Of a stretch of 64,000 nucleotides of DNA, positions 8,848-17,636 are shown in pieces. Numbering within the stretch: position 1 is the stretch's first letter; the number at the start of each line of letters is the position of its first letter. The translations under genes were made by a program, and so were the position numbers. Source of the stretch: Lachnospiraceae bacterium (lineage in GTDB: Bacteria > Bacillota > Clostridia > Lachnospirales > Lachnospiraceae); assembly GCA_017621075.1 (NCBI GenBank), contig JAGATV010000045.1, positions 36,085 through 100,084 on the forward strand. Direction: 5' to 3'. The notes beneath the pieces were generated by a model. It was not told the origin of the DNA. It ran no database searches and was given only the letters and a program-made list of their open reading frames with translations.

Positions 8848-8881
8848 AAAAGCCCCGGCACCGAATGGTGCCGGGGCTTTT
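8848..8881. terminator. Bidirectional intrinsic terminator
   Basis: A perfect hairpin (AGCCCCGGCACC / GGTGCCGGGGCT, loop GAAT) is flanked by AAAA on the left and TTTT on the right. It lies between the convergent ends of the pilus cluster and the dynamin-like gene, so it can end transcription from both sides. Confidence 0.93.
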
Positions 8882-8922
8882 GAGGTTTTATCTTTTTGCA
8901 GATCTGATTCTTTCGCCTTTTC

Positions 8923-11436
8923 TTAAATCTCGCTCCAGATCTTCTTGTTCAGTTCATTATCCTTCTGCGCTACCAGATCAAGAACAGCTTTTGCCTTTGC
9001 CTGCATGGAGATCGCACGCTTTTCATCCTTGATGAGGAATTCCAGGTTGCTGGAGATCATATCAATGTTGTTCTTGAATTCTGCCACAAGTTCGGCAGAT
9101 TTTGCTTTTGCCACTTCCAGAATCTCCGCCACATAAGACTCATACTGTTGTCTGGTGGTGGTGGAAAACATCTCTTCAATGTCTTTCTTGTAAGAGGTCT
9201 TATCGTTAGTAGAGAAGATGAAGATTGCTTTCTGTTTGTTGATATATTCATCCATGCGGAGAGCCTTCAGGGAGGAGGGCGGTACCTGGGTATCGGACAC
9301 ATTGGCAATACGGCGTACCAGTCCTTCATCAATGCCCTTGTAGCCGGTAATTGCCTTTACCAGGCTGGCCCGGAGAGCTTCAATCTGTTTCTTTAAGATG
9401 GACTCACGGTTGGCCTTGTAGAAATCATCGATTTCCATCAGATACAGGTTCAGCTCCTGGCGGATGATATTGTTTTTCTCTTCAAATACCTCGGGACGGA
9501 TAGCGATCCATTTCATCTTGTCAGCAATTTTGGCAGCCTGTGCCTTGCGGCTTTCAATAATGCTGTTCAGGGAAGCGATATCCGGAATATTTTCCAACAG
9601 GAATTCAGGAGTCAGGGTCGTAAGGTAATCCGCATAAGCGCGGTCGATATCGGCTACCATAGTAGTCTTCATGGTATCGATATTCTGTGAGATCTGTTCC
9701 TTGGACAATCTGGCCTGTGTCTCGATAGCAGCATAGTCATCACGGATGAAATCGACTACGCTGGAAATGCTGTCGTAAAGTCCCTTGGCCTTGACTGCCA
9801 AAGCATATTTCTGCGCGTATTTCACAATCTCTCTCTCGATGGCATACATGCCGGAATTGATGTAGATACGCTGCAGGATAGGACGTAAGCTGGTGTCGGA
9901 AGGATCGCATTTGCGCAATTCTTCCATGCAGTCTGCGATCAACTGCTTAGTCTCGTTGTCGGCACTGGCCATTTTGTCCAGCTTGAAGTACATGCCTGTT
10001 TCGATCTCCTGATTGTCACCTTTGATCAGCAGAGGATCAGTGGTTGGCGTATTGTTGATCTCATTTCTGTGGTTTGCCAGCCAGAGCCTCTCATCCTCGG
10101 TATCAATGTTGCCTGCAATGGCTTTGGAGATATAAGCAGCCTTGGAGGAAACAAAGAAGAGGCGTTCCTTTGACAGATCGATATATTCAGCTTCTTCATT
10201 ATAGATCTTGTCGGTTTCCTTTAAGGAGATACCTACCTTTTTGTCCTTTAAGTTGTTTAAGTCCGCAAGACTTCTGGTATCAGCCTGGTTGATCACATGC
10301 AATGAGCGGGTCAGATCGATATGTACTTTATCTTTGGTTTCCTTGTCCTCGCGGGAGGATCTGATCAGCTTGTACAGGATAGAGTTTCCGGTGCCTTCCA
10401 TTTTGGTGGGCTCATACAGGATGATCAGGATGGAATTGGTCTGCTGCTGTAATGCATTCTGCAACACCAGAAGATGCTCATTGGAGTTGCTGTCGGTGCC
10501 CGGGGTGTCATAGAAAGTAAAGTTGATATTGGGATCTAAAGGGATCGGATAATTTACTTCGATGATACCGTCAATATATTCCGGATAGTCCTCAGTGGGA
10601 GCATTGGGAATATCGTTCAGGGTCTTTAAGATCTGGTATAACTGTTCATGCTGCTGTAAATGGAATACCAGAGCACTGTTGATCTCATTTTGGATCTTTT
10701 GCTTGGTCAGAGGACATTCGCCTCTGTTGGAGTAGAACGCAAATTTCTTTTTGTCAATGTCCCAGGCGATGGTAACCAGAATATGTCCCTCTGTATCGGG
10801 GGTCTTCATCCGGAAAGATACGGAAGGTTTATCGTTGTTCTGGATGCGGAACATTTTGGCTGTCTCGGAGTTGATGCTTTCCGGCAGGATCCTTTTACCG
10901 ATCAAAGTATTGATAAAGGTAGATTTGCCGGAACTGTAGGTACCTACCAGACAGAGGTTCACATCATTTGCGTTGAGCTGTTCCCGCTTTTTCTTGAATT
11001 CTTCTTTGCGCAGCTGGAAAGATCTTACGATTTCGGAATCCTTTAGCTCGGAGTCGAAGACTGCCAGCGTGTCATCGCAGAAATCACTGATGCACTTATA
11101 GATATCTGCAACAGAGGGCAACTCAATAAAGTTGCTGACCACGAAGCGCTCTTCGCCGGCGAATCTGTTGTACTCAGCTATTTTCTCCAGGAAATCATCA
11201 TAGTCGATCTTGGTTCCCTTGAAGACCAGGCTGATCTTTTCGTGCAAAAATTGTTCCCAAATGTCATTGAAAAATTGATTGCCCTGATTTTGTAAGAGGA
11301 ATTCACCATGCTCAGGAGAGTAAGGAAGCAGATTAGGGCATATATTATAAGGAATGTCCAAAAACTCTCCCTTGACCTTTGCAAGGAAACGAATTTCCTT
11401 TTTCACAGGGTGGTACATGATCATGAGTTCTTTCAC
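8923..11436 (-). CDS. Bacterial dynamin-like GTPase
   Basis: The GTG start is supported by GGGGAGG 7 bases upstream; ATG codons 5 and 7 are alternatives. The 837-residue protein has an N-terminal region of about 155 residues, then a large GTPase domain with G1 GTYSSGKS (165-172), G3 YDTPGTDS (about 308-315) and G4 NQAD (about 382-385), then a long helical stalk-like region with coiled coils to the C-terminus. Dynamin-like proteins bind and remodel membranes in a GTP-dependent way. I see no clear membrane-spanning segment or paddle hydrophobic loop, so membrane contact may be peripheral. Unlike the common paired bacterial dynamins it has no second dynamin gene beside it. It stands alone with its own promoter. 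Confidence 0.85.
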   Translation of the reverse strand: MKELMIMYHPVKKEIRFLAKVKGEFLDIPYNICPNLLPYSPEHGEFLLQNQGNQFFNDIWEQFLHEKISLVFKGTKIDYDDFLEKIAEYNRFAGEERFVVSNFIELPSVADIYKCISDFCDDTLAVFDSELKDSEIVRSFQLRKEEFKKKREQLNANDVNLCLVGTYSSGKSTFINTLIGKRILPESINSETAKMFRIQNNDKPSVSFRMKTPDTEGHILVTIAWDIDKKKFAFYSNRGECPLTKQKIQNEINSALVFHLQQHEQLYQILKTLNDIPNAPTEDYPEYIDGIIEVNYPIPLDPNINFTFYDTPGTDSNSNEHLLVLQNALQQQTNSILIILYEPTKMEGTGNSILYKLIRSSREDKETKDKVHIDLTRSLHVINQADTRSLADLNNLKDKKVGISLKETDKIYNEEAEYIDLSKERLFFVSSKAAYISKAIAGNIDTEDERLWLANHRNEINNTPTTDPLLIKGDNQEIETGMYFKLDKMASADNETKQLIADCMEELRKCDPSDTSLRPILQRIYINSGMYAIEREIVKYAQKYALAVKAKGLYDSISSVVDFIRDDYAAIETQARLSKEQISQNIDTMKTTMVADIDRAYADYLTTLTPEFLLENIPDIASLNSIIESRKAQAAKIADKMKWIAIRPEVFEEKNNIIRQELNLYLMEIDDFYKANRESILKKQIEALRASLVKAITGYKGIDEGLVRRIANVSDTQVPPSSLKALRMDEYINKQKAIFIFSTNDKTSYKKDIEEMFSTTTRQQYESYVAEILEVAKAKSAELVAEFKNNIDMISSNLEFLIKDEKRAISMQAKAKAVLDLVAQKDNELNKKIWSEI

Positions 11437-11494
11437 TGTGTTGCCTCCCCAAAACTATTATTGTTGCATACAAGATATGTAAATATACATCTTT

Positions 11495-11523
11495 ATTATA
11501 CCTATATATGGTGAATAAGTCAA
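11495..11523 (-). promoter_or_regulatory. Sigma-A promoter for the dynamin-like gene
   Basis: Read on the minus strand, TTGACT and TATAAT are separated by 17 bases, about 60 bases before the GTG start. The match to the consensus is nearly perfect. The surrounding intergenic sequence is very AT-rich. Confidence 0.8.
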
Positions 11524-11594
11524 AAATATATTGCAAATATATTGAAAAATTCATAATTTTATATAAAAGCCTTGAAAAAACAGAATAAAATAGC

Positions 11595-11623
11595 TTGCAT
11601 AAGCAGGATTTTTAGTGTATAGT
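11595..11623 (+). promoter_or_regulatory. Sigma-A promoter for topA
   Basis: TTGCAT and TATAGT are spaced by 17 bases, 54 bases upstream of the topA start codon. It is divergent from the dynamin-gene promoter about 70 bases away. The AT-rich stretch between the two shows no further gene. Confidence 0.7.
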
Positions 11624-11676
11624 GGTTCACGATTACTCTAATTAATAGAAGAAAGATATCATACAGGGGCAACAAG

Positions 11677-13677
11677 ATGGCAAAATATTTAGTGATCGTA
11701 GAGTCACCGGCAAAGGTGAAAACAATAAAGAAATTTTTAGGCAGCAATTACGAGGTGGCTGCCAGCAACGGTCATGTGAGGGATCTGCCCAAGAGCAGTC
11801 TCGGGATAGATGTAGAGCATGACTATGAACCCAAATATATTACCATTCGTGGGAAAGGTGATATTCTTGCAAATCTGCGCAAGGAAGTGAAGAAGGCCGA
11901 CAAGATCTATCTGGCAACCGACCCCGACCGTGAGGGAGAGGCGATTTCCTGGCACCTTTGGCATGCGCTGAAGCTCGCAGACAAAAAGGTATACCGCATC
12001 ACCTTCAATGAGATCACCAAAAATGCAGTGAAGGAATCCTTAAAAAATGCCCGTAAGATCAATATGAATCTGGTGGATGCCCAGCAGGCCCGCCGTGTGC
12101 TGGACCGTATGGTGGGATATCGGATATCCCCCCTGCTTTGGGCAAAGGTAAAAAGAGGCTTAAGCGCAGGCCGCGTGCAGTCTGTGGCTCTCCGCATTAT
12201 CTGTGACAGGGAAGAGGAGATCGGCGCCTTCGTTCCCGAGGAATACTGGTCCCTGGACGTGAATCTGCAGGTGAAGGGCGAGAAGAAGCCTGTGAGTGCA
12301 AAATATTACGGCAATACGGAGGGAAAACAGACCATTACCTGCAAAGAGCAGGCGGATGCGATCATGTCTTCCCTGAAGGATGCCTGCTATCAGGTGACAG
12401 AAGTAAAGAAAGGAGAGCGGATGAAGAAGGCTCCCCTTCCCTTTACCACCTCCACCCTGCAGCAGGAGGCCAGCAAGGTATTGAACTTTTCCACTCAGAA
12501 GACCATGCGTCTGGCACAGCAGCTTTATGAGGGCGTGGATATCAAGGGGGAGGGAACAGTTGGCCTTATCACTTATCTGCGTACCGATTCCACCCGTGTG
12601 TCCGAAGAAGCGGAAGGCATGGCAAAATCATTTATCGAAGCTCATTACGGAGCGGAATATGCGGCGGTGAACACCACGGAGAAAAAGGGCGGACAGAAGA
12701 TCCAGGATGCCCATGAGGCCATTCGTCCCACGGACCTGGAAAGAATGCCCCTTGCGGTGAAAGAGCAGCTCCCCAGGGATCTGTTCCGCCTGTATCAACT
12801 GATCTGGAAGCGCTTTGTGGCAAGCAGGATGAATCCTGCAAAATATGAGACCACTTCCGTGAAGATCCGTGCAAATGACCAGATATTTACGGTGGCGGCT
12901 TCCAAAAGGCTGTTTGATGGTTTTATAAGCGTATATACTACGGAGGAGGACAACGAGGAGGAAAATATGCTGTCCGGGGCATTAGATAAGGACAGTGTGT
13001 TACAGTTTCTTTCTTTCGATCCGAAGCAGCATTTCACGCAGCCCCCTGCTCACTACACGGAGGCGGCATTGGTAAGGGCATTGGAAGAACTGGGCATCGG
13101 ACGTCCCAGCACTTATGCTCCCACCATCACCACTATCCTTGCAAGACGTTATGTGGCAAAGGAAAACAAGAATCTGTATGTGACGGAGCTGGGTGAAGTA
13201 GTCAACAATATGATGAAGGAAGCTTTTCCCAGCATTGTGGATGTGAATTTCACCGCCAACATGGAGGCCCTTCTGGACGGCGTGGAAGAAGGCACTGTGA
13301 AATGGAAGACGGTAATTGAGAATTTTTACCCGGATCTGGAAGAAGCGGTGAAGGCTGCTGAGAAGGATCTGGCGGAGGTCACCATTGCGGACGAGGTGTC
13401 AGACGAAGTCTGTGAGGTCTGCGGGAGACAGATGGTGATCAAGTATGGTCCTCACGGCAGATTTCTGGCCTGCCCCGGTTTCCCGGAATGCCGCAATACC
13501 AAGCCCTATTTTGAAAAGATCGGCGTTCCCTGCCCTGTCTGCGGCAAGGACATCGTGGTCAAGCGTACCAGGAAGGGGCGCAGGTACTATGGCTGTGTGG
13601 GGTATCCGGACTGTGAGTTCATGTCATGGCAGAAGCCTGCCCCGGAGAGCAAAAAAGAAACAGAAAGTGCAAAATAG
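11677..13677 (+). CDS. topA: DNA topoisomerase I
   Basis: This type IA topoisomerase relaxes negative supercoils by single-strand passage. The 666-residue protein starts with the TOPRIM domain (KYLVIVESPAKVKTIKKFLG; acidic triad in ATDPDREGEAISWHL), contains the catalytic tyrosine in LITYLRTDSTRVS (about Y300), and ends with two Cys4 zinc fingers (CEVCG...CPGFPEC and CPVCG...CVGYPDC). Length and domain order match Firmicutes TopA. A final Lys/Glu-rich tail follows the second finger. It is followed within 104 bases by codY. In Bacillus topA also lies upstream of codY, with trmFO, codV and clpQY between; these are absent here. Confidence 0.97.
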   Translation: MAKYLVIVESPAKVKTIKKFLGSNYEVAASNGHVRDLPKSSLGIDVEHDYEPKYITIRGKGDILANLRKEVKKADKIYLATDPDREGEAISWHLWHALKLADKKVYRITFNEITKNAVKESLKNARKINMNLVDAQQARRVLDRMVGYRISPLLWAKVKRGLSAGRVQSVALRIICDREEEIGAFVPEEYWSLDVNLQVKGEKKPVSAKYYGNTEGKQTITCKEQADAIMSSLKDACYQVTEVKKGERMKKAPLPFTTSTLQQEASKVLNFSTQKTMRLAQQLYEGVDIKGEGTVGLITYLRTDSTRVSEEAEGMAKSFIEAHYGAEYAAVNTTEKKGGQKIQDAHEAIRPTDLERMPLAVKEQLPRDLFRLYQLIWKRFVASRMNPAKYETTSVKIRANDQIFTVAASKRLFDGFISVYTTEEDNEEENMLSGALDKDSVLQFLSFDPKQHFTQPPAHYTEAALVRALEELGIGRPSTYAPTITTILARRYVAKENKNLYVTELGEVVNNMMKEAFPSIVDVNFTANMEALLDGVEEGTVKWKTVIENFYPDLEEAVKAAEKDLAEVTIADEVSDEVCEVCGRQMVIKYGPHGRFLACPGFPECRNTKPYFEKIGVPCPVCGKDIVVKRTRKGRRYYGCVGYPDCEFMSWQKPAPESKKETESAK

Positions 13678-13701
13678 TTTGACATTTCCAACAATTTAAC
13701 A

Positions 13702-13730
13702 TTGTAATCTGATTTTATTTGTGCTAATAT
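13702..13730 (+). promoter_or_regulatory. Probable codY promoter
   Basis: TTGTAA and TAATAT are spaced by 17 bases, with an extended -10 TG one base before the -10 box. A second possible -35, TTGACA at 13679-13684, directly overlaps the end of topA and pairs with TGTAAT at 13703 over an 18-base spacer. Either could drive codY; the two overlap. Confidence 0.55.
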
Positions 13731-13780
13731 AACAATAGATGAATTTTCTTGTGTAGGTGCAAAAAGAACGGAGGAAATGT

Positions 13781-14566
13781 ATGAGCAGTGTACAGTTGTT
13801 GGACAAAACACGGAAGATCAGTAAGCTTCTTCACAACAACAATTCCAGTAAGGTCGTGTTCAATGATATCTGTAAGGTCATGCGGGAGATTTTGAATTCC
13901 AATGTTTTGGTCATCAGCAGGAAGGGCAAGGTCTTGGGTGTGGGCAAGTCCGAGGGGATCGAGCCCATCACGGAACTGATCGATGAAAACGTGGGAGGCT
14001 TTATCGATCCCATGCTGAATGAGAGACTGTTGGGCGTTCTTTCCACCAAGGAGAACGTAAATCTGGAGACACTGGGATTTGAGAATATCGATACCAGGAA
14101 ATTTCAGGCCATCGTCACTCCCATCGAGATTGCCGGAGAGCGTCTGGGCACCTTATTCATCTACAAGTGCAATGAACAGTATGACATTGACGATATTATC
14201 CTGTGCGAATACGGCACCACGGTAGTGGGGCTGGAAATGCTCAGGGCTGTCAATGAGGAGAGCGCAGAGGAGAACCGCAAGGTAGCGGTGGTGAAATCGG
14301 CTATCAGCACCCTGTCCTTTTCGGAGATGGAGGCTATCACCCATATCTTTGATGAGCTGAACGGCATGGAGGGCATCCTGGTGGCCAGCAAGATCGCAGA
14401 CAGGGTGGGTATTACCCGCTCGGTCATCGTAAATGCCCTGCGCAAGTTTGAGAGTGCAGGCGTCATTGAATCCCGGTCCTCAGGCATGAAGGGAACTTAC
14501 ATCAAGGTGCTGAATGACGTGGTGTTCGATGAGATTGCAGAATTGAAACGTCAGAATCATAAATAA
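13781..14566 (+). CDS. codY: GTP- and branched-chain amino acid-sensing global repressor CodY
   Basis: The start at 13781 is set by GGAGGAAA just upstream; the frame stays open for eight more codons but without a ribosome site. The 261-residue product matches CodY in length and order: an N-terminal GAF domain that binds branched-chain amino acids (starts SVQLLDKTRKISKLLHNNNS), a linker helix, and a C-terminal winged helix (ASKIADRVGITRSVIVNALR) that binds the AATTTTCWGAAAATT box. In low-GC Gram-positives CodY represses nutrient, motility and virulence genes in rich conditions. Here it precedes the flagellar operon directly, as in Bacillus, but a terminator and a new promoter separate the two. 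Confidence 0.96.
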   Translation: MSSVQLLDKTRKISKLLHNNNSSKVVFNDICKVMREILNSNVLVISRKGKVLGVGKSEGIEPITELIDENVGGFIDPMLNERLLGVLSTKENVNLETLGFENIDTRKFQAIVTPIEIAGERLGTLFIYKCNEQYDIDDIILCEYGTTVVGLEMLRAVNEESAEENRKVAVVKSAISTLSFSEMEAITHIFDELNGMEGILVASKIADRVGITRSVIVNALRKFESAGVIESRSSGMKGTYIKVLNDVVFDEIAELKRQNHK

Positions 14567-14612
14567 AAATAGAGTTTAAATGGATTTAAAACGGGCATGG
14601 CAGGTCCGGATG

Positions 14613-14654
14613 AAAAGGGATTTATTGAATCAGATCAATAGGTCTCTTTTTTTT
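14613..14654 (+). terminator. Intrinsic terminator after codY
   Basis: A 12-pair stem (GGGATTTATTGA with TCAATAGGTCTC, including GU pairs, loop ATCAGA) is followed by eight T. It separates codY from the flagellar operon. Confidence 0.8.
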
Positions 14655-14662
14655 AAAAAAGG

Positions 14663-14690
14663 TTGTGTTTTTGTCGAAATAAATTATAAT
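14663..14690 (+). promoter_or_regulatory. Sigma-A promoter of the fla/che operon
   Basis: TTGTGT and a perfect TATAAT are separated by 16 bases, 33 bases before the flgB start. It starts the long co-directional flagellar block. No sigma-D (TAAA...CCGATAT) match is seen here, as expected for an early operon that encodes sigma-D itself. Confidence 0.65.
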
Positions 14691-14723
14691 AGAATAGAGT
14701 AGTTATGTAGAAAGGAGCCCTTT

Positions 14724-15113
14724 ATGATCCGTACCAATGCTTTTGATTATATCAATGTGTTAGATAAGGCCGCCGATGCGGCATGGTTGCGCAACGAGGC
14801 TATTGCCAACAATATCGCCAATGTGGACACGCCGGGCTACAAGAGACAGGATGTGGCCTTTGAGTCCGAACTGAGAAAGGCGCTGGGAAACTCCAGCTAT
14901 AAGCCCATGGACGAGAAGGTATCGGAGGTGAGGACTTCTGAGCTGGAAGGAAAGCCTTATACGGATTATTCCGGCTATTCCTACCGTCTGGACGGCAACA
15001 ATGTGGATATCGAGAACGAGAACGTGATGCTGGCAGAGAACCAGTTGAAATACCAGGGCCTTCTCACCAGCATCAATCAGGAATTTACGAACCTGCAGAC
15101 CGTTATGAAATAG
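14724..15113 (+). CDS. flgB: Flagellar basal-body proximal rod protein FlgB
   Basis: FlgB is a proximal rod subunit exported through the flagellar type III apparatus. The 129-residue protein has the rod/hook family N-terminal motif NNIANVDTPGYKR at about residues 30-42 and a C-terminal helix (NQLKYQGLLTSINQEFTNLQ) that pairs with it. Ribosome site GAAAGGAG. It is the first gene of the operon and is followed 24 bases later by flgC. Confidence 0.95.
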   Translation: MIRTNAFDYINVLDKAADAAWLRNEAIANNIANVDTPGYKRQDVAFESELRKALGNSSYKPMDEKVSEVRTSELEGKPYTDYSGYSYRLDGNNVDIENENVMLAENQLKYQGLLTSINQEFTNLQTVMK

Positions 15114-15137
15114 GACTGAAGAAAGGAAGGAACGGTT

Positions 15138-15584
15138 ATGAGCATGTTTTCTGCTTTTAACATCAATGCATCCGGAATGACTGCACAGCGATACCGTATG
15201 GATGTGATCTCTGAGAATGTGGCAAACGCCAATACCACCCGCACGGCCGACGGCACTCCTTACAGAAGAAAGGTAGTGAGCTTCGCCCAGAAAGGCGATA
15301 CAGGGTCCTTTGGCAGGGTGCTTGGCAATGCAAGCCGCAGCTATAGCGGACAGGGTGTCAAGGTGGAAGCTGTGTTTGAAGACCATGAGTCCGAGATGAA
15401 TATGGTCTATGATCCCTCCCATCCCGATGCGGATGAGAACGGTTATGTGACTTATCCCAATGTGAACATCATCACCGAGATGACCAACCTGATCGATGCC
15501 AGCAGGGCTTATGAGGCCAATGCCACGGCTTTCAATGCCAGTAAGTCCATTGCGCTGAAAGGCTTGGAACTCAATAATCAGTAA
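15138..15584 (+). CDS. flgC: Flagellar basal-body rod protein FlgC
   Basis: The 148-residue rod protein shows the family motif SENVANANTTRTADGTPYRR near the N-terminus and the C-terminal helix NLIDASRAYEANATAFNASK shared by rod, hook and hook-associated proteins. With FlgB it forms the proximal rod. Ribosome site GAAAGGAAGG. Length is normal for the family (about 135-150). Confidence 0.95.
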   Translation: MSMFSAFNINASGMTAQRYRMDVISENVANANTTRTADGTPYRRKVVSFAQKGDTGSFGRVLGNASRSYSGQGVKVEAVFEDHESEMNMVYDPSHPDADENGYVTYPNVNIITEMTNLIDASRAYEANATAFNASKSIALKGLELNNQ

Positions 15585-15628
15585 GACATGACACAAGAAT
15601 GTGCTTTATGGCAGAATGAGAGGCAATT

Positions 15629-15967
15629 ATGGATTTGACAGCAATTACTGCATTGAACGGGATCGGCGGAGTGAACGTGGTGAGAGATACCTCTTCGTTG
15701 ACGGGAACCCTTGCAGAAAAGCAGAAGATGACGGAAGGCACCATGTTCGAGAGCTTTTTGAACACCGCCATAGATAATATCAAGACCACCAACAGTTATC
15801 TGTCGGATGCGGAGAATGAGGAGATCAAATTTGCACTGGGAGAGACGGACAATACGCACGACCTGACCATTGCATTGCAGAAGGCGTCCACAGCATTACA
15901 GTATACAGTTGCGATCAGGGACAAGGTCCTCGAGGCGTACAAAGAGCTCATGCAGATGCAGATCTGA
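15629..15967 (+). CDS. fliE: Flagellar hook-basal body protein FliE
   Basis: FliE joins the MS ring and the rod and is one of the first exported proteins. The 112-residue protein has the typical C-terminal sequence: LTIALQKASTALQYTVAIRD followed by KVLEAYKELMQMQI. The N-terminal 40 residues are variable. The ribosome site before its ATG is GAGAGG at a normal distance. The order flgB-flgC-fliE-fliF is universal in Firmicutes. Confidence 0.93.
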   Translation: MDLTAITALNGIGGVNVVRDTSSLTGTLAEKQKMTEGTMFESFLNTAIDNIKTTNSYLSDAENEEIKFALGETDNTHDLTIALQKASTALQYTVAIRDKVLEAYKELMQMQI

Positions 15968-16008
15968 TGCGGTATGGGAGAAAATAATCAGAGCGGGAGA
16001 ATACTATC

Positions 16009-17604
16009 ATGGCAGATAGGCTGAAAGAGATACCTGCAAAAGTACTTGAGTGGTGGAACCGGTTCACTACCAGACAAAAGAGTGTCATCATTGGTATTGT
16101 TGCCACTGTTATCTTTGCTTTTGCAATTATTGTATACATAGTTTCCAAACCACAGTACACCAGGCTGATCACCTGTGAGACCACTGCGGAGGCGGCCAAG
16201 GTGATCGAGATCCTTGAAGGCTCCGGTATCAATCACAGGGAGTCCACAGACGGACTGAAGATTGACGTGGAGAACAGCCAGGTGTCTACGGCGAACCTGG
16301 CCCTTGGTGCCGCCGGTTATGTGCCGGATGATTTTGGCCTGGATGATGCCCTTGCCAGCTCTCTGTCTACCACGGAGTCTGACAAGGAGAAGCGTTATGC
16401 CCTTTATCTGCAGAAAGAACTGGAGAGCAATTTTGAGGCGATGCCTATGATCAAAAGCGCCAGGATACGTCTGCACATTCCGGAGCAGGACGGTACGCTG
16501 ATCGCCAAGAAACAGGAATCCTCCGCCTATATCCAGTTGGAGCTGGACGGGACTTTTACCTCAGCCAATGCGGCCAACATGGCCAAGGCCACCGCTACTT
16601 TCCTGGGAAATGAGACTACGGCCAACATCACCATCATCGATCAGGATGCCAATCTGTTGTTCGCAGGCGGTGATGATTACAGCAGCGCCGGCATCGCAAA
16701 CTCCCTGCAGGAGCTGCAGAACCAGGCAGAATCCATGATGGCCAACAAGGTAAAAAAGGTGCTCTATGGCACCAACCAGTTCAATGCTATTGAGGTCACC
16801 AGTCATCTGAATATGGACTTTGCAAGCTATCAGGAGACTGTCAAGGAATATTATGCCAACGAGGGCAGGGACGAGGGGATGAAATCCAGTGAGATCACCT
16901 ACGAGTCCGAAAATCAGAATGATGTGGGCGGCGTGCCGGGCACGGATTCCAATGACGGCACGGTGATGACCTATCAGGACGGCAGCAATAGTTCTTCTTC
17001 CGAGAGCGAGCGGGAAGTCCATTATCTGCCCAACGAATCCAGCAGTTTCAAGGATCTTCCGGCAGGAAGCATTGATTATCAGTCCTCATCCATGGCAGTT
17101 GCCATGATCCGCTACAAGGAGATCTATGAGGAGGATGTGGAAAGACAGGGCCTTCTGGACGGTATTACCTGGGAGGAGTATAAGCTGGCCAACGGTGCCG
17201 ATGTAAAGCTGGAGATAGACCCGGATTATTACAGCATGGCAGCCAATGCCACCGATATCCCTCAGGACCGCATCACCATCATTGCCTACGAGTCACCGGT
17301 ATTCCATGACAAGGAAGGTCTATCGGTCAACACAGGCACTGTACTGAGCGTAGTGCTGTTTTTGCTGATCCTGGGATTGTTGGCATTTGTGGTGCTGCGC
17401 AGCATGAGTTCCAGAAAAGAAGTGGCCCAGGAGGAAGAACTGTCAGTGGAAGATCTCCTGCAGTCCACGCCGGAACCGGAGCTGGAGGATATTGATGTGG
17501 AGACAAAGTCCGAGACTCGCAAGATGATCGAAAAATTCGTGGACGACAACCCGGAGGCGGCGGCCGCACTCCTTCGCAACTGGCTGAATGAGGACTGGGG
17601 GTAA
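16009..17604 (+). CDS. fliF: Flagellar MS-ring protein FliF
   Basis: FliF multimerises in the membrane to form the MS ring that supports the C-ring and export gate. The 531-residue protein has two membrane helices (about 25-45, IGIVATVIFAFAIIVYIVSK; and about 445-465), ring-building motifs between them, and a conserved C-terminal tail (RKMIEKFVDDNPEAAAALLR, then NWLNEDWG) that binds FliG. Ser/Asp-rich sequence at about 315-345 is the usual disordered loop. Complete and of normal length. Confidence 0.96.
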   Translation: MADRLKEIPAKVLEWWNRFTTRQKSVIIGIVATVIFAFAIIVYIVSKPQYTRLITCETTAEAAKVIEILEGSGINHRESTDGLKIDVENSQVSTANLALGAAGYVPDDFGLDDALASSLSTTESDKEKRYALYLQKELESNFEAMPMIKSARIRLHIPEQDGTLIAKKQESSAYIQLELDGTFTSANAANMAKATATFLGNETTANITIIDQDANLLFAGGDDYSSAGIANSLQELQNQAESMMANKVKKVLYGTNQFNAIEVTSHLNMDFASYQETVKEYYANEGRDEGMKSSEITYESENQNDVGGVPGTDSNDGTVMTYQDGSNSSSSESEREVHYLPNESSSFKDLPAGSIDYQSSSMAVAMIRYKEIYEEDVERQGLLDGITWEEYKLANGADVKLEIDPDYYSMAANATDIPQDRITIIAYESPVFHDKEGLSVNTGTVLSVVLFLLILGLLAFVVLRSMSSRKEVAQEEELSVEDLLQSTPEPELEDIDVETKSETRKMIEKFVDDNPEAAAALLRNWLNEDWG

Positions 17605-17636
17605 GCATTCCCTGACATGGACGGAGGCAATGATTT

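Noticed and set aside
8923-11436. Dynamin-like gene as part of an anti-phage defence island
   Set aside because: Neighbours are pilus, topA and codY housekeeping genes; there are no nucleases, mobile genes or toxin-antitoxin pairs beside it.
13741-13755. CodY-box-like half site AATTTTC upstream of the codY start
   Set aside because: Only the left half matches the 15-base consensus; the right half does not, so autoregulation cannot be claimed.
14661-14690. CodY box at the fla/che promoter
   Set aside because: The best alignment matches only about 9 of 15 bases, which is expected by chance in AT-rich DNA.
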